Made by a program: the position numbers and the translations under genes. The notes below the pieces were generated by a model. The model made no database searches. It was not told the DNA's origin and worked only from the letters and a program-made list of their open reading frames with translations. Positions 52,948 to 64,000 of a stretch of DNA of 64,000 nt are shown in pieces (position 1 is the first letter of the stretch; each line of letters opens with the position of its first letter). Origin of the DNA: Pocillopora verrucosa (Eukaryota; Cnidaria; Anthozoa; Scleractinia; Pocilloporidae); assembly GCF_036669915.1 (NCBI RefSeq), contig NC_089318.1, forward strand, positions 21,816,755-21,880,754, read 5' to 3'.

Positions 52948-54797
52948 TCAAATTCCAAAAACCTCGTAGTCCGTGACAGAAAAATATTTGCTTCCTGTTA
53001 AAGGCAAGTCAGTGTCAGAAAGGAAATTGAACGAGCGAGAGAGGTTACTGTAATTAGAATTGGTCTCGTTCGCATTTCTTGATATGTGAAGGTTGCACCA
53101 GCCACCGAATGTCGGTCCACAATTGTTGTTGCAGAAAATGGCGTTTTCTCTGCTCTTGATTTCAGCAATTTTGATTGGTCCCAAACCGTATGGATTTACC
53201 AAGCTGAACAGAAATGACTCACGACAAGGCACCCAGCGACATTGACCTATAGGAATGGAATGAAAATAGTTTGACATTTTTAAGGGCATACCAAGATATG
53301 GTCTTACATGAGGTAGTATCTCCCTATTTTTTTTTTTTAACCCTTTGACCCCTAAGAGAGACTAGCATCTAATTTCTCCCCACAGTATCACCCCTGAATC
53401 AAACATTATGGTCATGAGAATGAAGGAAATGATCACCAACTAAATAAGTTCTTGATTGTTTGACAAATTCTCTTTGTCAGCACCTTAGGAAATGTTCAGA
53501 GAGCAGTATGGAGAATATGCATACTGATGTTAGGGTGTAAAGGTTATGCATAAGTGAAATTCTTGTAAATAAAACACCCAGGCTTGCCCTCAAATTCTGC
53601 ACTTGTTGTCGGACAAGACCTTCCTTGAAAATCTGAAAACACTTCTGACTAAAAGCTCACGCTGATTTACAAGATCAGTTTTTACTCATTCTTCTTCGTT
53701 TTTTAATCCGAAAGCCAAAGAAAAAATATTTAAACTGATCAACTGCGTGATTTCATTTTTGATGCTTTACACTTCAAAACTCCGTTTGATTATTGAATAA
53801 CAAAAAAATTTCCTCTGTTAGAGGTTTTCACACGTTTCTCAACGCTTGAAGTAAGCAGCCTGCATGTGCATGTTTGAGGGTCTCAGTGGGGTGATGGCTT
53901 TTACCGTTAACGGTTTACATTTTGGACAATTTACAGCTAACAATTAACCTATTTCCATTGTGTTCACCAGAAAAAAAGTTTATGTTTAACTTTTTTTTTT
54001 ACAACTTATGGATAAAATTTGTCAATTTTACACCAAAGGGCTAAATTTTTTGGCAGTTTTACGGCTAACGGTTCAAAATTTCCGTTGAAAACATCATGTT
54101 TAATCTAAAAGTATTATTTATTCTTCCGAACTGATATCTAGCTAGTTTTCTGGTTTATGGTTACGATTTCGTTTGCTTTGGTTTATCGACACTAAGCTGA
54201 AGATGAAGTTGTCCCTTACTTATAAAAAACCTTCCCTGTGAACTTACTTGTCCACGAAATCTCTGTAAAGCCTCCAAATATGTTATCTCCACTCTTAACA
54301 ATGGTAACCGTAGGTCCTTTGTTATCACATTTTGAATGAAAGGCTTGAGCTGTGAAGCCATCTCGCGAAGCTCGGAATAGGAGATGCCATTGAGCTCCTT
54401 GATCAGGAAGCCAGCGTTTCAGTAATTTACGATGATCTTCTCCTCTCACAATTTCCGACTCTTGGAATGATACTTTGGATTTCAATTCATCCATTAAGCC
54501 CTGAATTTGATAAAAGTTTGCTTCTGCCTCAAGCTCTCCGAGATTGACTGCATTCGCCGGCAAAGTCAATTTTCCAGTGCGAAGATAATTGAGTATAAAC
54601 TGGAAGTGAGTTCCATCTCGGTCGATAAAGAACGCACCGTCCGCAGAGGGTCTCATTTCAAATTTTCCAGAGAACATGGCTGCCAACATTGAGTTTGGAT
54701 CTTTTTTAAGCGTTCGGAGGCTTGTTGTGAACTGTTGGCCACCGACATTGAGTTTTACGGTAGGGGAAAAAGGATGAAGCTGTTTCTGGTTTGCCAT
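52948..54797 (-). CDS. BTB(T1/KCTD)-TLDc protein, type C, second copy
   Basis: Exon 1 is 54248-54797 and exon 2 is 52948-53246. The intron is 1001 bp with donor GTAAGT (54247-54242) and acceptor CTATAG, phase 1, giving 282 aa. It starts MANQKQLHPFS and has no coiled coil. BTB has VKLNVGGQQFTTSLRTLKKD and FFIDRDGTHFQFILNYLRTG. TLDc has WHLLFRASRDGF, NIFGGFTEISW, RWVPCRESFLFSLVNPYG, GPTFGGWCNLHI and SVTDYEVFGI. It differs from the 40838-42618 protein at only a few positions (for example QF for QV in the FQxIL motif). Both copies are intact, which suggests both are kept or the duplication is recent. Confidence 0.87.
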
Positions 54798-54889
54798 AAT
54801 GTTGGGTTTACTCAGCAGCTGTAGTCTACGTTCGTCGTCAGAGAACTGAGTATTTCCAGTGGTTTCGCACCTTAAAGATGAAAATGATT

Positions 54890-54902
54890 CTATTTATATA
54901 AA
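54890..54902 (-). promoter_or_regulatory. TATA box of the second type C gene
   Basis: The minus strand reads TTTATATAAATAG, about 95 bp upstream of the ATG at 54797. The first copy has a weaker TAGATAAATAG at the same place (42720-42710). Confidence 0.45.
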
Positions 54903-55793
54903 ATTCATAAGAGCCGTTTTCTTTTTACTCGATTCAGGTCTCATTTTCTCGCCGTAATCCGTATCCCTTTTGAGAATCGATGAGTAACGTTAACTCAAAG
55001 GCTTATTTCGTCGCTTGTAAGACTTAGATGTGGATAGTTTTCAAAATCTAGTCTTGTTTAGCATATTTCAGTATTTCAGCATTTTTAGCTCCAATAGCTC
55101 TATCTCGATCGACAGACGCGAAAAACTCAGATAGAAAACTCTATAAACGAGTTGCGGTTTTAAGACCCCAATTAATCATTCCACCGCAAAAATATTGGCG
55201 GCTTCTGAGAGTACATTAATTCTCGAGGTGGACAGAGAGTACCCGATCATCCCAACAGTACTAGTACTGTGAGTACAAAAAAAATTCTTGGCACTCTAGA
55301 ATACGGGCTCGAAATCAAAGGTTACAAGCCAAGCGAAATTCAAGAAAAGGAAAATTCACCAATCTTACTCTTTATCTTTCAATTGTCAATAGGAAAATTC
55401 CCCTTTCAATTTGGCCTCGAAGTTAAAACCGTATTCAGTATAGTTGCGAGTATTTCTCGTGAGAAGACTAACAACCCACACTTGACGGCGAAACAAAGTA
55501 AATATATTTTTTAACCTGAATTATTGGCTTTTTGCGTCATGATCAAACAAGGTCATCAAGGTTGTTTATACAAACCGATAACTTGAAAGCAAGTATACGT
55601 GATTGTTGGGTGAAATCTCATTACAATAACTGGCAATCAATTCAAATTGTATCTGCACGTAGGTTATTATTTCAATTTGTAGTTTGATAAGCTGCTGCTG
55701 AACAAATCGGTAAGTGATTTCCACCGGATACATTTCGACCTGTTCTTACAGACAGAGTCTCCATCTGAAATGTTTAAACCTGCTCTAAACAAC

Positions 55794-57524
55794 AAAATAA
55801 GATCTGTAAAGTGGTATTATATTTTGATACTATCAATTCTTGTGCAAAAAGAGGCCACAAATACATTTCATTGTTTTATAAAATGTAAAAGTCGTCATAG
55901 ACAAATGTATATATGATCCCTTTGTTTTGCAAGTTCCAAGCAGGTGTCACTAAAACCTCACCACAGACCATGTAGATGAGATCTAAGTCACAGGTATCCA
56001 CTCAAAATTTTTTAAAAAAAAATATTTTTACATGAAATTATACATCAAATGTCAAACCCATTTTTTCCTAAATCACCCATGTTATAATTTGGAGTAAATC
56101 AACTGACTAAAAGATGTAATCAAAATATAGTGAACTTGAGTCATGACAGAATTGCGAAAATCCTTACCTTACACAAAGAATGCGAATATCGATCTTATTT
56201 CCTAAGTAACAACTGGATTAACAACTGGTCGATGCACAAGCAAGAAAATCCAGCCTCCTTCGCCAGGAAAGAAAGGTGTCTTACGTCAAGTATATTCCAA
56301 GTACTATTCTTCGGTTGCGGAATTTCAGCGATTTCTAAAATTCGTCAATCTTTTTTTCAATACTTGCACTTACCATTCATTCAAGTAATTCTTCATGAGT
56401 GAAAAGGAATGTTTAGAGTGGAAGGTGTTCGCTTCTGAGGATATAATCTAGTGGCTGCTTTGAAAAACAAAACAATCGGCAAAATATGCTCGTTTTCTTC
56501 GAGAAAAAGGTAATCTTAGGTACAGGTATACCCGCGTTATTGCTTCTTTAAATAGTGACAGTTTCCCGTTTCCCACCAAAACTACACAGACATCGATCAA
56601 TTAACTCTTCATGACGAGCTTTGCGTCGGAAAAAAAATTTATGCAAATTAGCTGGCTGCACCTTGAATGTGCAGCCAGCTAATTTGCATAAGTAATACAA
56701 GCCAAGGTTCGACGCCTCTTTGTGGCATGAGGTGTTCGCTAAACATTCCAGGACATCCGATAATCGCTTCAAAAAATGTAATTATGCTCCCCTCAAATGA
56801 AATGGAAAAAACTGCAACTTCCGATGATTACAATTCTAATCATTTTCAAGATGCAACTCTACTTTGTTCACTCATTTTCCAGAAACAAGAGTCCAGAGAA
56901 ATGTCGCACACAAAGTTAACGGGTCTAATTCGAAAAAACTTAAAGGGCGGTACGCTACGCTTATTTTCTCTGTAGAGAAAATACATGTCTTAAAGAAGAC
57001 AACAGTAAATCGTGAAAACAAGGTCCGCGAATATTCCTAACCAAATGTTACAGAAACATATAACAGGAAAAATTTAACATACGTAAAACGGAGAAACTCA
57101 ACAATAGCCTAAAAAGCGGCACGGGTAAAGCTAATTTCACCTCCATGATCGAGGATCTAGGCTTACGTAAGGTTAACTCCGACAAACCCTTCTTTATACA
57201 GGTCATGGTTTTTAACTTTTAAAGTCCAGAAACTGTGTTGATTAGATAATCCAGAGAATACACATCGCTTTCAACTGATGGTCTCCTCGTTCGGCCTTCA
57301 AGCTTCGGCGGAATGCAATTATTCTTTTAATCACCTTTTATGTGCGAAGGTTTCAGTTTGGAACGGCATTTTCAGCTTTTCCGAAGACATCAGTCTTGCC
57401 AAAATCGACTATAACAGGGGAGAAGTTGGTCTAAAACATCGTTATTGCATTTTGGGTCATTGGGAACAAATTCACGCGTATGAATATCGTCTTACGCGAC
57501 TGCCGAGTTAGGAGGGATAAGAAA
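55794..57524. other. DNA unique to the second segmental copy
   Basis: 56140-56590 is repeated at about 60268-60715. The perfect hairpin 56639-56691 lies here. Short frames (plus 56667-56975, plus 57278-57511) have no recognisable motifs. Confidence 0.45.
56639..56691. repeat. Perfect 23-bp inverted repeat with 7-nt loop
   Basis: Arms TTATGCAAATTAGCTG.. and ..CAGCTAATTTGCATAA pair perfectly over 23 bp around CTTGAAT. Each arm contains ATGCAAAT, the canonical POU/octamer sequence. The paralogous site near 60716 lacks it and continues directly into other sequence. Confidence 0.85.
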
Positions 57525-58083
57525 AGGTTAAAAATAACCCTCAGGTATACACTACCCAAGAGGGTATAGAAGAGATTAAAAATAACCCTCAGGTATATAC
57601 TACCCAAGAGGGTATAGGAGAGGTTAAGAATAACCCTCAGGTATACACTACCCAAGAGGGTATGCAAGAGATTAAAAATAACCCTCAGGTATACACTACC
57701 CAAGAGGGTATAGAAGTGATTAAAAATAACCCTCAGGTATACACTACCCAAGAGGGTATAGAAGTAATTAAAAATAACCCTCAGGTATACACTACCCAAG
57801 AGGGTATAGGACAGATTAAGAATAACCCTCAGGTATACACTACCCAAGAGGGTATAGAAGAGATTAAAAATATCCCTCAGGTATACACTACCCAAGAGGG
57901 TATAGAAGATACTAGAAATTAATCCACTACCCAAGAGGGTATGCAAGAGATTAAAGGTAATCCTTAGGTATACACTACCCAAGAGGGTATAGAAGAGATT
58001 GAAATAACCCTCAGGTATACACTACCCAAGAGGGTATGCAAGAGATTATAGGTAGTCCTCGGGTATACACTACCAAAGAGGGC
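57525..58083. repeat. 48-bp minisatellite, about 12 units
   Basis: Units start at 57541 and recur every 48 bp to 57877, then become irregular up to 58083. The core is CAGGTATACACTACCCAAG, followed by AGGGTATAGAAGAGATTAAA and ATAACCCT. Because 48 is a multiple of 3, long frames exist on both strands (16-residue repeats NNPQVYTTQEGI and TLLGSVYLRVIF). These are by-products. Each unit has an ACCCTC/GAGGGT inverted pair around GTATAC. Confidence 0.95.
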
Positions 58084-58187
58084 ACGAAAAATTGAATTCA
58101 CACTAATTTATATCAGGAGACCGCTCTTTGTCTGTACTCTTTCTTTTGACTGAAAGTTGAGGCATACACTATTAACTTATATAATTA

Positions 58188-58793
58188 TTATCCTTTGCTA
58201 GTTCCCGAATGTCTTTGTCGAGCTCGGCTATTCTTGACTGACGTCCTTGCAATTTCCCATGATATTTCGACTGGAGGCATTTCCCGCCTAAAGTGTACGG
58301 TCGAGGGCGATTTGATTACCGCATCAACAACAAGATTATGCTTTGAGACCTCGTGAATCCATCTGCTGGATTTCTCCCTGTCTAATTTGTCCGGCACAGA
58401 GACCACTTGAAGACATGCATGTTGTTTGGTTACCTGGCGTTGAACGAACAGCCTTTGTTGGCGCGCTTGAGACCTACTGGCGGGACAGAACGTATTGTAG
58501 TCATCGCGGAATGGACGAAACAATTCATTCTTTGCAAAAGCTTTCGGCCTGATTTCACATTAACTTTTTGTTAACACATACCAGGACTTTTTGGGGTCGA
58601 GATTGGATCCCGTAACTATAGAAAGCTCAGCCGATCGATCGAAGACTTCAGCCTCCATGATAAGATCGCGCCAAGTGATTTCAATGCCAGATTTCTTGTG
58701 TTTTCGTAATTGAAATTCGAGCATAGATGCAGTATTAATTATTAGGTGAACCTTTAACTTATAATCAACAGGTTTAAGTAACTGCATAGACAC
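58188..58793 (-). pseudogene. Possible unrecognised gene remnant with one internal stop
   Basis: Two minus-strand frames (58793-58560 and 58523-58188) are in the same phase, separated by a single TAA at 58562-58560. Read together they give about 200 codons: [40 protein letters not shown], stop, then [32 protein letters not shown] and [16 protein letters not shown]. The composition is protein-like, but I recognise no family. It could be a pseudogene, a retroelement remnant or chance. Confidence 0.3.
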
Positions 58794-60154
58794 CTACCGA
58801 CCGCAAACGTTGACGTAATTCTCTAACCTGTTGACAGAAATAAACCCCCTACGTAGAATGCATGCTGCGAATTTTTTTCGGGGCCAAAGCTCCTCATGTT
58901 TACCGAAGCTGTATCACATAAAAGCCATGCACAAAAGCCATACACACACGGTGATGATATTGTAGCACTAGTTGATTCCGCTGTCACTGAACACTGGTCA
59001 AATTTCAAATTTCCTTTCCCTCAGGACTGAATTTTTGCAGAAGTTTTATTTGTGCGTTCAGATGTCAATGTGATACAAAATAAATTCGCTAAAAAAAACA
59101 TCGTCCTTTTCGAATTGTCGCGCTTCATTAGGTTTCGATTTGATCAAGCTAAAACGAAACAATTTCTAACGGTTAGGAACCTTTTCCCTGATTTATATTT
59201 TATAGTGGTTACGTTGCAAATAGCGCCTTAATAGCTTTTTTCGCAGAAGACTTTGTCAACCAAAAGTTTTAAAGTAAGATGTCAGTTCAGTTGTCTCAGA
59301 TTCTCAGCCATGCTTAATTTGTTTTCTGAGCTCAGCGGCTCGCAAACGCTTTGATCTCTATCAAACATTGAAGACTCTCGAAAGCTTTCCAAAACATTAT
59401 TGATGATGCTTTTTAATTGAGGCTAAAACGACATTACGTGTGCCATTTAAATGGGTGATACTGCTGAATTTTGGCAATAACTTCGATAGCCACTCAGAGC
59501 GTGTCTAAAGGATAAGTGTGGTCGCAGAACTGCCTTCGTTATAATTGCTGCGGCCCCTTGCAAAGGCGAACAAACATCACACATAAAACAGGAACTTGTT
59601 TGTTCACAGAGTCGTTACACTTGTATATTTTCATCCAAATGCATACATAATCACATTAATCGGCTGAGGCGAGACAAGGCGAGATGAGCTAACGAAAATT
59701 AGGAAAACAGAGAGGCAAAACCTAGAATTACAACAGGCTGAGTGCCGCAACTATCAAAGCGGAAATCACAGGAAACAAATGATTATGAAATTAACAGCAA
59801 ACTTACATCTGTGTCCTTTCAACCCTGGGAAACATCTCATAGTCCTTTTATCAGTAACAATGACCGTAAAGCCGTAAATAAACTGTAAAACTAGAAATCT
59901 ACTACGAGAACGTTCACTGAACGAATCAAGCAAGCGTGGTCAACCAGGACTAAGCGCTAGGTTACGCACAATTCAATAAGGTAGGTCTCGTTTTGGTAAA
60001 TGAGAGACCCCTTATACATAAGGTCCCCAAGGCGTTCTCAAAGTATTGAAACAATGCCGGTTTTGAACGGTGGTGTTTTCAAGCGAATCCTTTGTGTGTA
60101 GGTATGTGAGATTGCGATATTAGAAAGACTCAGAACAGCTCAGCGCTGGTTTAA

Positions 60155-60264
60155 ATGGGGGCCTGCATGGGTAAACAGGGACAAGGCAAGACCACAACAC
60201 CGGGAATTCTATTTCCTACTCTATGCGAGGAGTGTGTGGGTTCTTTAACGTCCCTTGCTAACTT
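60155..60264 (+). CDS. Hypothetical MGACMGKQ protein, copy 2
   Basis: Identical to the 44600 copy through MGACMGKQGQGKTTTPG and LCEECVGSLTSLAN. At about 60264 it joins unrelated sequence (the 56140-type repeat), which extends the frame to 60499 with an unrelated tail. It is probably a truncated copy. Confidence 0.35.
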
Positions 60265-61889
60265 GCTGAAATCCTTACCTTACACAAAGAATGCGAATAT
60301 CGATCTTATTTCCTATGTAACAACTGGATCAACAACTGGTCGATGCACAAGCAAGAAAATCCAGCCTCCTTCGCCAGGAAAGAAAGGTGTCTTACGTCAA
60401 GTATATTCCAAGTACTATTCTTCGGTTGCGGAATTTCAGCGATTTCTAAAATCCGTCAATCTTTTCTTCAATACTTGCACTTACCATTCATTCAAGTAAT
60501 TCTTCATGAGTGAAAAGGAATTTTTAGATTGGAAGGTGTTCGCTTTTGAGGATATAATCTAGTGGCTGCTTTGAAAAACAAAACAATCGGCAAAATATGC
60601 TCGTTTTCTTCAAGAAAAAGGTAATCTTAGGTACAGGTATACCCGCGTTATTGCTTCTTTAAATAGTGACAGTTTCCCGTTTCCCACCAAAGCTACACAG
60701 ACATCGATCAATTAACTCTTGCTTTACCGAAGCTGTATCACATAAAAGCCATGCACAAAAGCCATACACACACGGTGATGATATTGTAGCACTAGTTGAT
60801 TCCGCTGTCACTGAAAACTGGTCAAATTTCAAATTTCCTTTCCCTCAGGACTGAATTTTTGCAGAAGTTTTATTTGTGCGTTCAGATGTCAATGTGATAC
60901 AAAATAAATTCGCTAAAAAAAACATCGTCCTTTTCGAATTGTCGCGCTTCATTAGGTTTCGATTTGATCAAGCTAAAACGAAACAATTTCTAACGGTTAG
61001 GAACCTTTTCCCTGATTTATATTTTATAGTGGTTACGTTGCAAATAGCGCCTTAATAGCTTTTTTCGCAGAAGACTTTGTCAACCAAAAGTTTTAAAGTA
61101 AGATGTCAGTTCAGTTGTCTCAGATTCTCAGCCATGCTTAATTTGTTTTCTGAGCTCAGCGGCTCGCAAACGCTTTGATCTCTATCAAACATTGAAGACT
61201 CTCGAAAGCTTTCCAAAACATTATTGATGATGCTTTTTAATTGAGGCTAAAACGACATTACGTGTGCCATTTAAATGGGTGATACTGCTGAATTTTGGCA
61301 ATAACTTCGATAGCCACTCAGAGCGTGTCTAAAGGATAAGTGTGGTCGCAGAACTGCCTTCGTTATAATTGCTGCGGCCCCTTGCAAAGGCGAACAAACA
61401 TCACACATAAAACAGGAACTTGTTTGTTCACAGAGTCGTTACACTCGTATATTTCCATCCAAATGCATACATAATCACATTAATCGGCTGAGGCGAGACA
61501 AGGCGAGATGAGCTAACGAAAACTAGGAAAACAGAGAGGCAAAAACCTAGAATTACAACAGGCTGAGTGCCGCAACTATCAAAGCGGAAATCACAGGAAA
61601 CAAATGATTATGAAATTAACAGCAAACTTACATCTGTGTCCTTTCAACCTTGGGAAACATCTCATAGTCCTTTTTATCCGTAACAATGACCGTAAAGCCG
61701 TAAATAAATTGTAAGACTAGAAATCTACTACGAGAACGTTCACTGAACGAATCAAGCAAGCGTGGTCAACCAGGACTAAGCGCTCGGTTACGCAAAATTC
61801 AATAAGTTAGGTCTCGAGCGAATCCTTTGTGTGTAGGTATGTGAGATTGCGATATTAGAAAGACTCAGTACAGCTCAGCGCTGGTTTAA

Positions 61890-62000
61890 ATGGGGGCCTA
61901 CATGGGAAAACAGGGACAAGGCCAGACCACAACACCGGGAATTCTATTTCCTACTCTATGCGAGGAGTGTGTGGGTTCTTTAATGTCCCTTGCTAACTAG
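61890..62000 (+). pseudogene. Hypothetical MGACMGKQ protein, copy 3, stopped
   Basis: It starts MGAYMGKQGQGQTTTPG and stops at TAG (61998-62000) right after SLAN, where copy 1 reads NQYREE. Cys4 is replaced by Tyr. The downstream sequence still matches copy 1 up to about 62070. Confidence 0.5.
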
Positions 62001-62156
62001 TACAGAGAAGGACAGGAGACGGAGCCTACGGGTTATCGTCCTTATCTGAGAAGACTTGAATGTCCAACCCCACTCGCGGTCAATGAGGTATGACCTGCAC
62101 TTGTTTGCATTTAGATTTTCTGTTTGCATCTATATTGTGTGTTGTTTTCAGTACTT

Positions 62157-64000
62157 TTTGGAAGAATTCTCTCGTTTAAAACTAGGTTTTTGTCCACTTG
62201 ACCTATATACAGTAGTGCGTTTTGAGTGATATTCCTTTTCATCTCTAAAAAGCTGCTTGTTGTCAATTATTTACCTATGCAAATTTTATTTAGTGTAATT
62301 TAGATCTACTATACATTTTATGATTTCGTTCTGCTACCTTACGTTTTGAATACATTGAGGTATTCTTATATCGATATATTCCGAGTGACCATTTGTGAAT
62401 AAAAACAAGCTTTTCCTAGCTATTTTATCACATCTGTTACTGTAACAATGAAAAGGAACCTAAATTGGGAGGGACTAGGAGTGAGGGTGAGGAGTGGTAC
62501 TCCTCTGAGGGGTACTCCTCTCTTCAGACTGGGTGAAGGTACCCCACCCATTGCCACAATAGCTTTGAAGTCCTCCATTTAGCATTTGTAGAGGAGAAGA
62601 ACTTTGAATAAAACCCAAGTAGTCATTCTAGTGTGACCACTTCGCACACAACACGTTATTGCAATTTTAAATGCCATTTTGTTGTGTACCGTCAAATTCA
62701 AGGAAGCATGACATTGGCCACTTGTTTGAGATGTTTGGATGCAAGCCAGGAAAAGTGGGCCTAATGCTTCAATCAAATGATGTTGATAATGGATGTTTTT
62801 CGTGATAACTTTAGACTCTTGTTTCCATTACTTTTGGGCAGTATGGTAAACTTCCTGTAATAGGAACCATAGTGAACAAACCTACCAGCATAATACCAGT
62901 GGACCTCAGCTGGAAAAAACTGACCCAGATTTTCTGATCAGCATACAAACTTATCAATTGTTAGCCATTAGGCTTTGCAAGCATGAAGTTCCTTTCACCT
63001 TGCTTCCCTTTTGTCATAGAAGATAATGGTGGAGTTCAGGTGCTGTTGTTGATCTTAATCACTGTACACACAATGAGTTGATGAATCAATCTCTTTTTCA
63101 CTCTCATAGACTTTACAAAATTTACAACAAGCCAGTATTGTGAGCAGTAGTGTACTTTTGTGTGTAGCTTAATCTCTGTTTGGCATTTTTCGAGGAACCT
63201 GCTGTACAAGGAATGACTCTGCCATATTGGGTAAGTCACTTGAGATTAAATCATGAGTTATTTATGAGTAGCTGAATTTAAATTGGGCAAAATTACACTT
63301 AAGATAATGCTGCTGATTGGAGATACTCACATTCTTGAGGTAGGGATACAGATCTTAAGCCTTTGGCACAATTACCGTATAACCCATTCACACGGGTACT
63401 TGTTTACTGTCCTTCAAGAAGGGTACTTTGGTATAGCCTTAAGCCTTTGGAGACTGATCAACCATCAGTTTCCCACTCCCACATTTGTATTAGTCAATGG
63501 TTAGATACTCAACTAAATGGCTGAACAAACAGTGATAACTGGTTTATACTATCTTAGTAACGGGTTTCTTGTAGGTATCTCCTTCCCCATGCATGAATGT
63601 CACAGGGCTACTCCAACCTTTCTGACATGGACTTATGCTCATGATTGATTTCATTGGATTGAATGTGACACCTGAATCTTTCAGCTTCTACATTAAGAAG
63701 GCCTCTTCCTCTTTTGTCAGTTATCTTGTACAGTTCAATGCCATCTCGGTCGATAAAGAAAGCTCCGTCTTCTGATGGTTTCACCTCAAACTTCCCGGAG
63801 AACATGGCAGCTAACATGGGGTCTGGATCCTTAGTCAACGTTTGAAGACTTGTCGTGAAACGGCGGCCGCCAACATTAAGGTTTATGGTTCTTCGACATG
63901 GCGTCGATTGCTTCTTGCACAAGCGACTAAATACAGGAATGGCTCCGACCTGTGATTGGATGATAAAAATAGTAAAAGTTAATAAGTTATGTCTTAACTC
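62157..64000. repeat. Segmental duplication block 3, second copy (runs off window)
   Basis: Counterpart of 49915-51750. It enters at GTACTTTTTGGAAGAATTC, a junction that fuses the equivalents of 46037 and 49915. A small local duplication (GGTACTCCTCT) is at 62496-62522. 62160-63740 shows no supported gene. Confidence 0.85.
63741..63919 (-). pseudogene. BTB-domain fragment, second copy
   Basis: Nearly identical to 51487-51665, with the same 5' deletion and the same break after FFIDRDG. The fragment was therefore already dead when the block was duplicated. Confidence 0.8.

Larger units (their letters stand above)
52499..55793. repeat. Segmental duplication block 1, second copy
   Basis: Counterpart of 40065-43574; it lacks the 8-bp repeat and SINE. 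It carries the second type C gene. Confidence 0.85.
58899..62070. repeat. Internal tandem duplication of block 2
   Basis: 58899-60262 is repeated at 60723-62070 (initial offset 1824). Between them, 60268-60715 repeats 56140-56590. The two long copies are nearly identical from TTTACCGAAGCTGTATCAC through AGGCGAGACAAGGCGAGATG. The third copy lacks about 150 bp before the MGxxMGKQ ORF. Confidence 0.85.

Noticed and set aside
57431..57982. 183-codon minus-strand frame made of 16-residue repeats (TLLGSVYLRVIF)
   Set aside because: It is produced by the 48-bp minisatellite; the opposite strand is open for the same reason.
57525..58083. Possible CRISPR array
   Set aside because: Units are contiguous with no unique spacers, and the context is eukaryotic.

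Overview
This is animal nuclear DNA, not bacterial or viral. It is AT-rich, has short introns with GT..AG borders, and is full of retroelement, SINE, MITE and satellite sequence. The protein families and repeat style suggest a cnidarian, most likely an anthozoan (coral or anemone). That assignment is inference; no marker gene in the window proves it.

From about 1 to 38.6 kb the window is a tandem array of two-exon genes, all on the minus strand. They encode a KCTD/T1-type BTB domain followed by a TLDc domain. Exon 1 (about 550-700 nt) carries an optional N-terminal coiled coil, the BTB domain and the first half of TLDc. A phase-1 intron follows. Exon 2 (299-314 nt) carries the rest of TLDc. 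Two subfamilies alternate strictly along the array: type A (exon 2 ends FGIC) and type B (exon 2 ends GLHK or ELHK). In window order: B pseudogene (1-610), A (765-1910), B pseudogene (4167-5480), A (6646-8393), B pseudogene (9216-11093), A with a duplicated exon 2 (12259-15042), B relic (18110-18840), A (20830-22768), B pseudogene (23360-24993), A pseudogene (26193-27326), B (30400-36148, with a 3.6-kb DNA transposon in its intron), A with a B-like BTB segment (37389-38597). The array therefore seems to have grown by copying an A+B pair. Type A copies mostly stay open while type B copies mostly decay.

From 40 kb to the end lies a large tandem segmental duplication (about 40.07-51.8 kb against 52.5-64.0 kb). 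Each half has one intact gene of a third type (type C, no coiled coil: 40838-42618 and 52948-54797), copies of a small MGxxMGKQ-type ORF, and the same BTB fragment (51487-51665 and 63741-63919). The halves differ by insertions and deletions. The first half alone has an 8-bp tandem repeat, tRNA-derived SINEs, an 891-bp TA-flanked MITE, two exons of an unrecognised gene, and a 5'-truncated LINE whose 5' end folds back on itself. The second half alone has a perfect 23-bp hairpin, a 48-bp minisatellite and a further internal duplication.

The eight open genes probably encode related adaptor-like proteins. T1/KCTD BTB domains usually oligomerise and often bind Cullin-3; TLDc domains are linked to oxidation resistance and V-ATPase regulation. 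No cellular role can be read from the sequence itself. The most notable signals are the alternating two-subfamily array, mosaic (gene-conversion-like) copies, disabling lesions shared between distant pseudogenes, and a transposon whose insertion point is resolved to the base by its paralogues.
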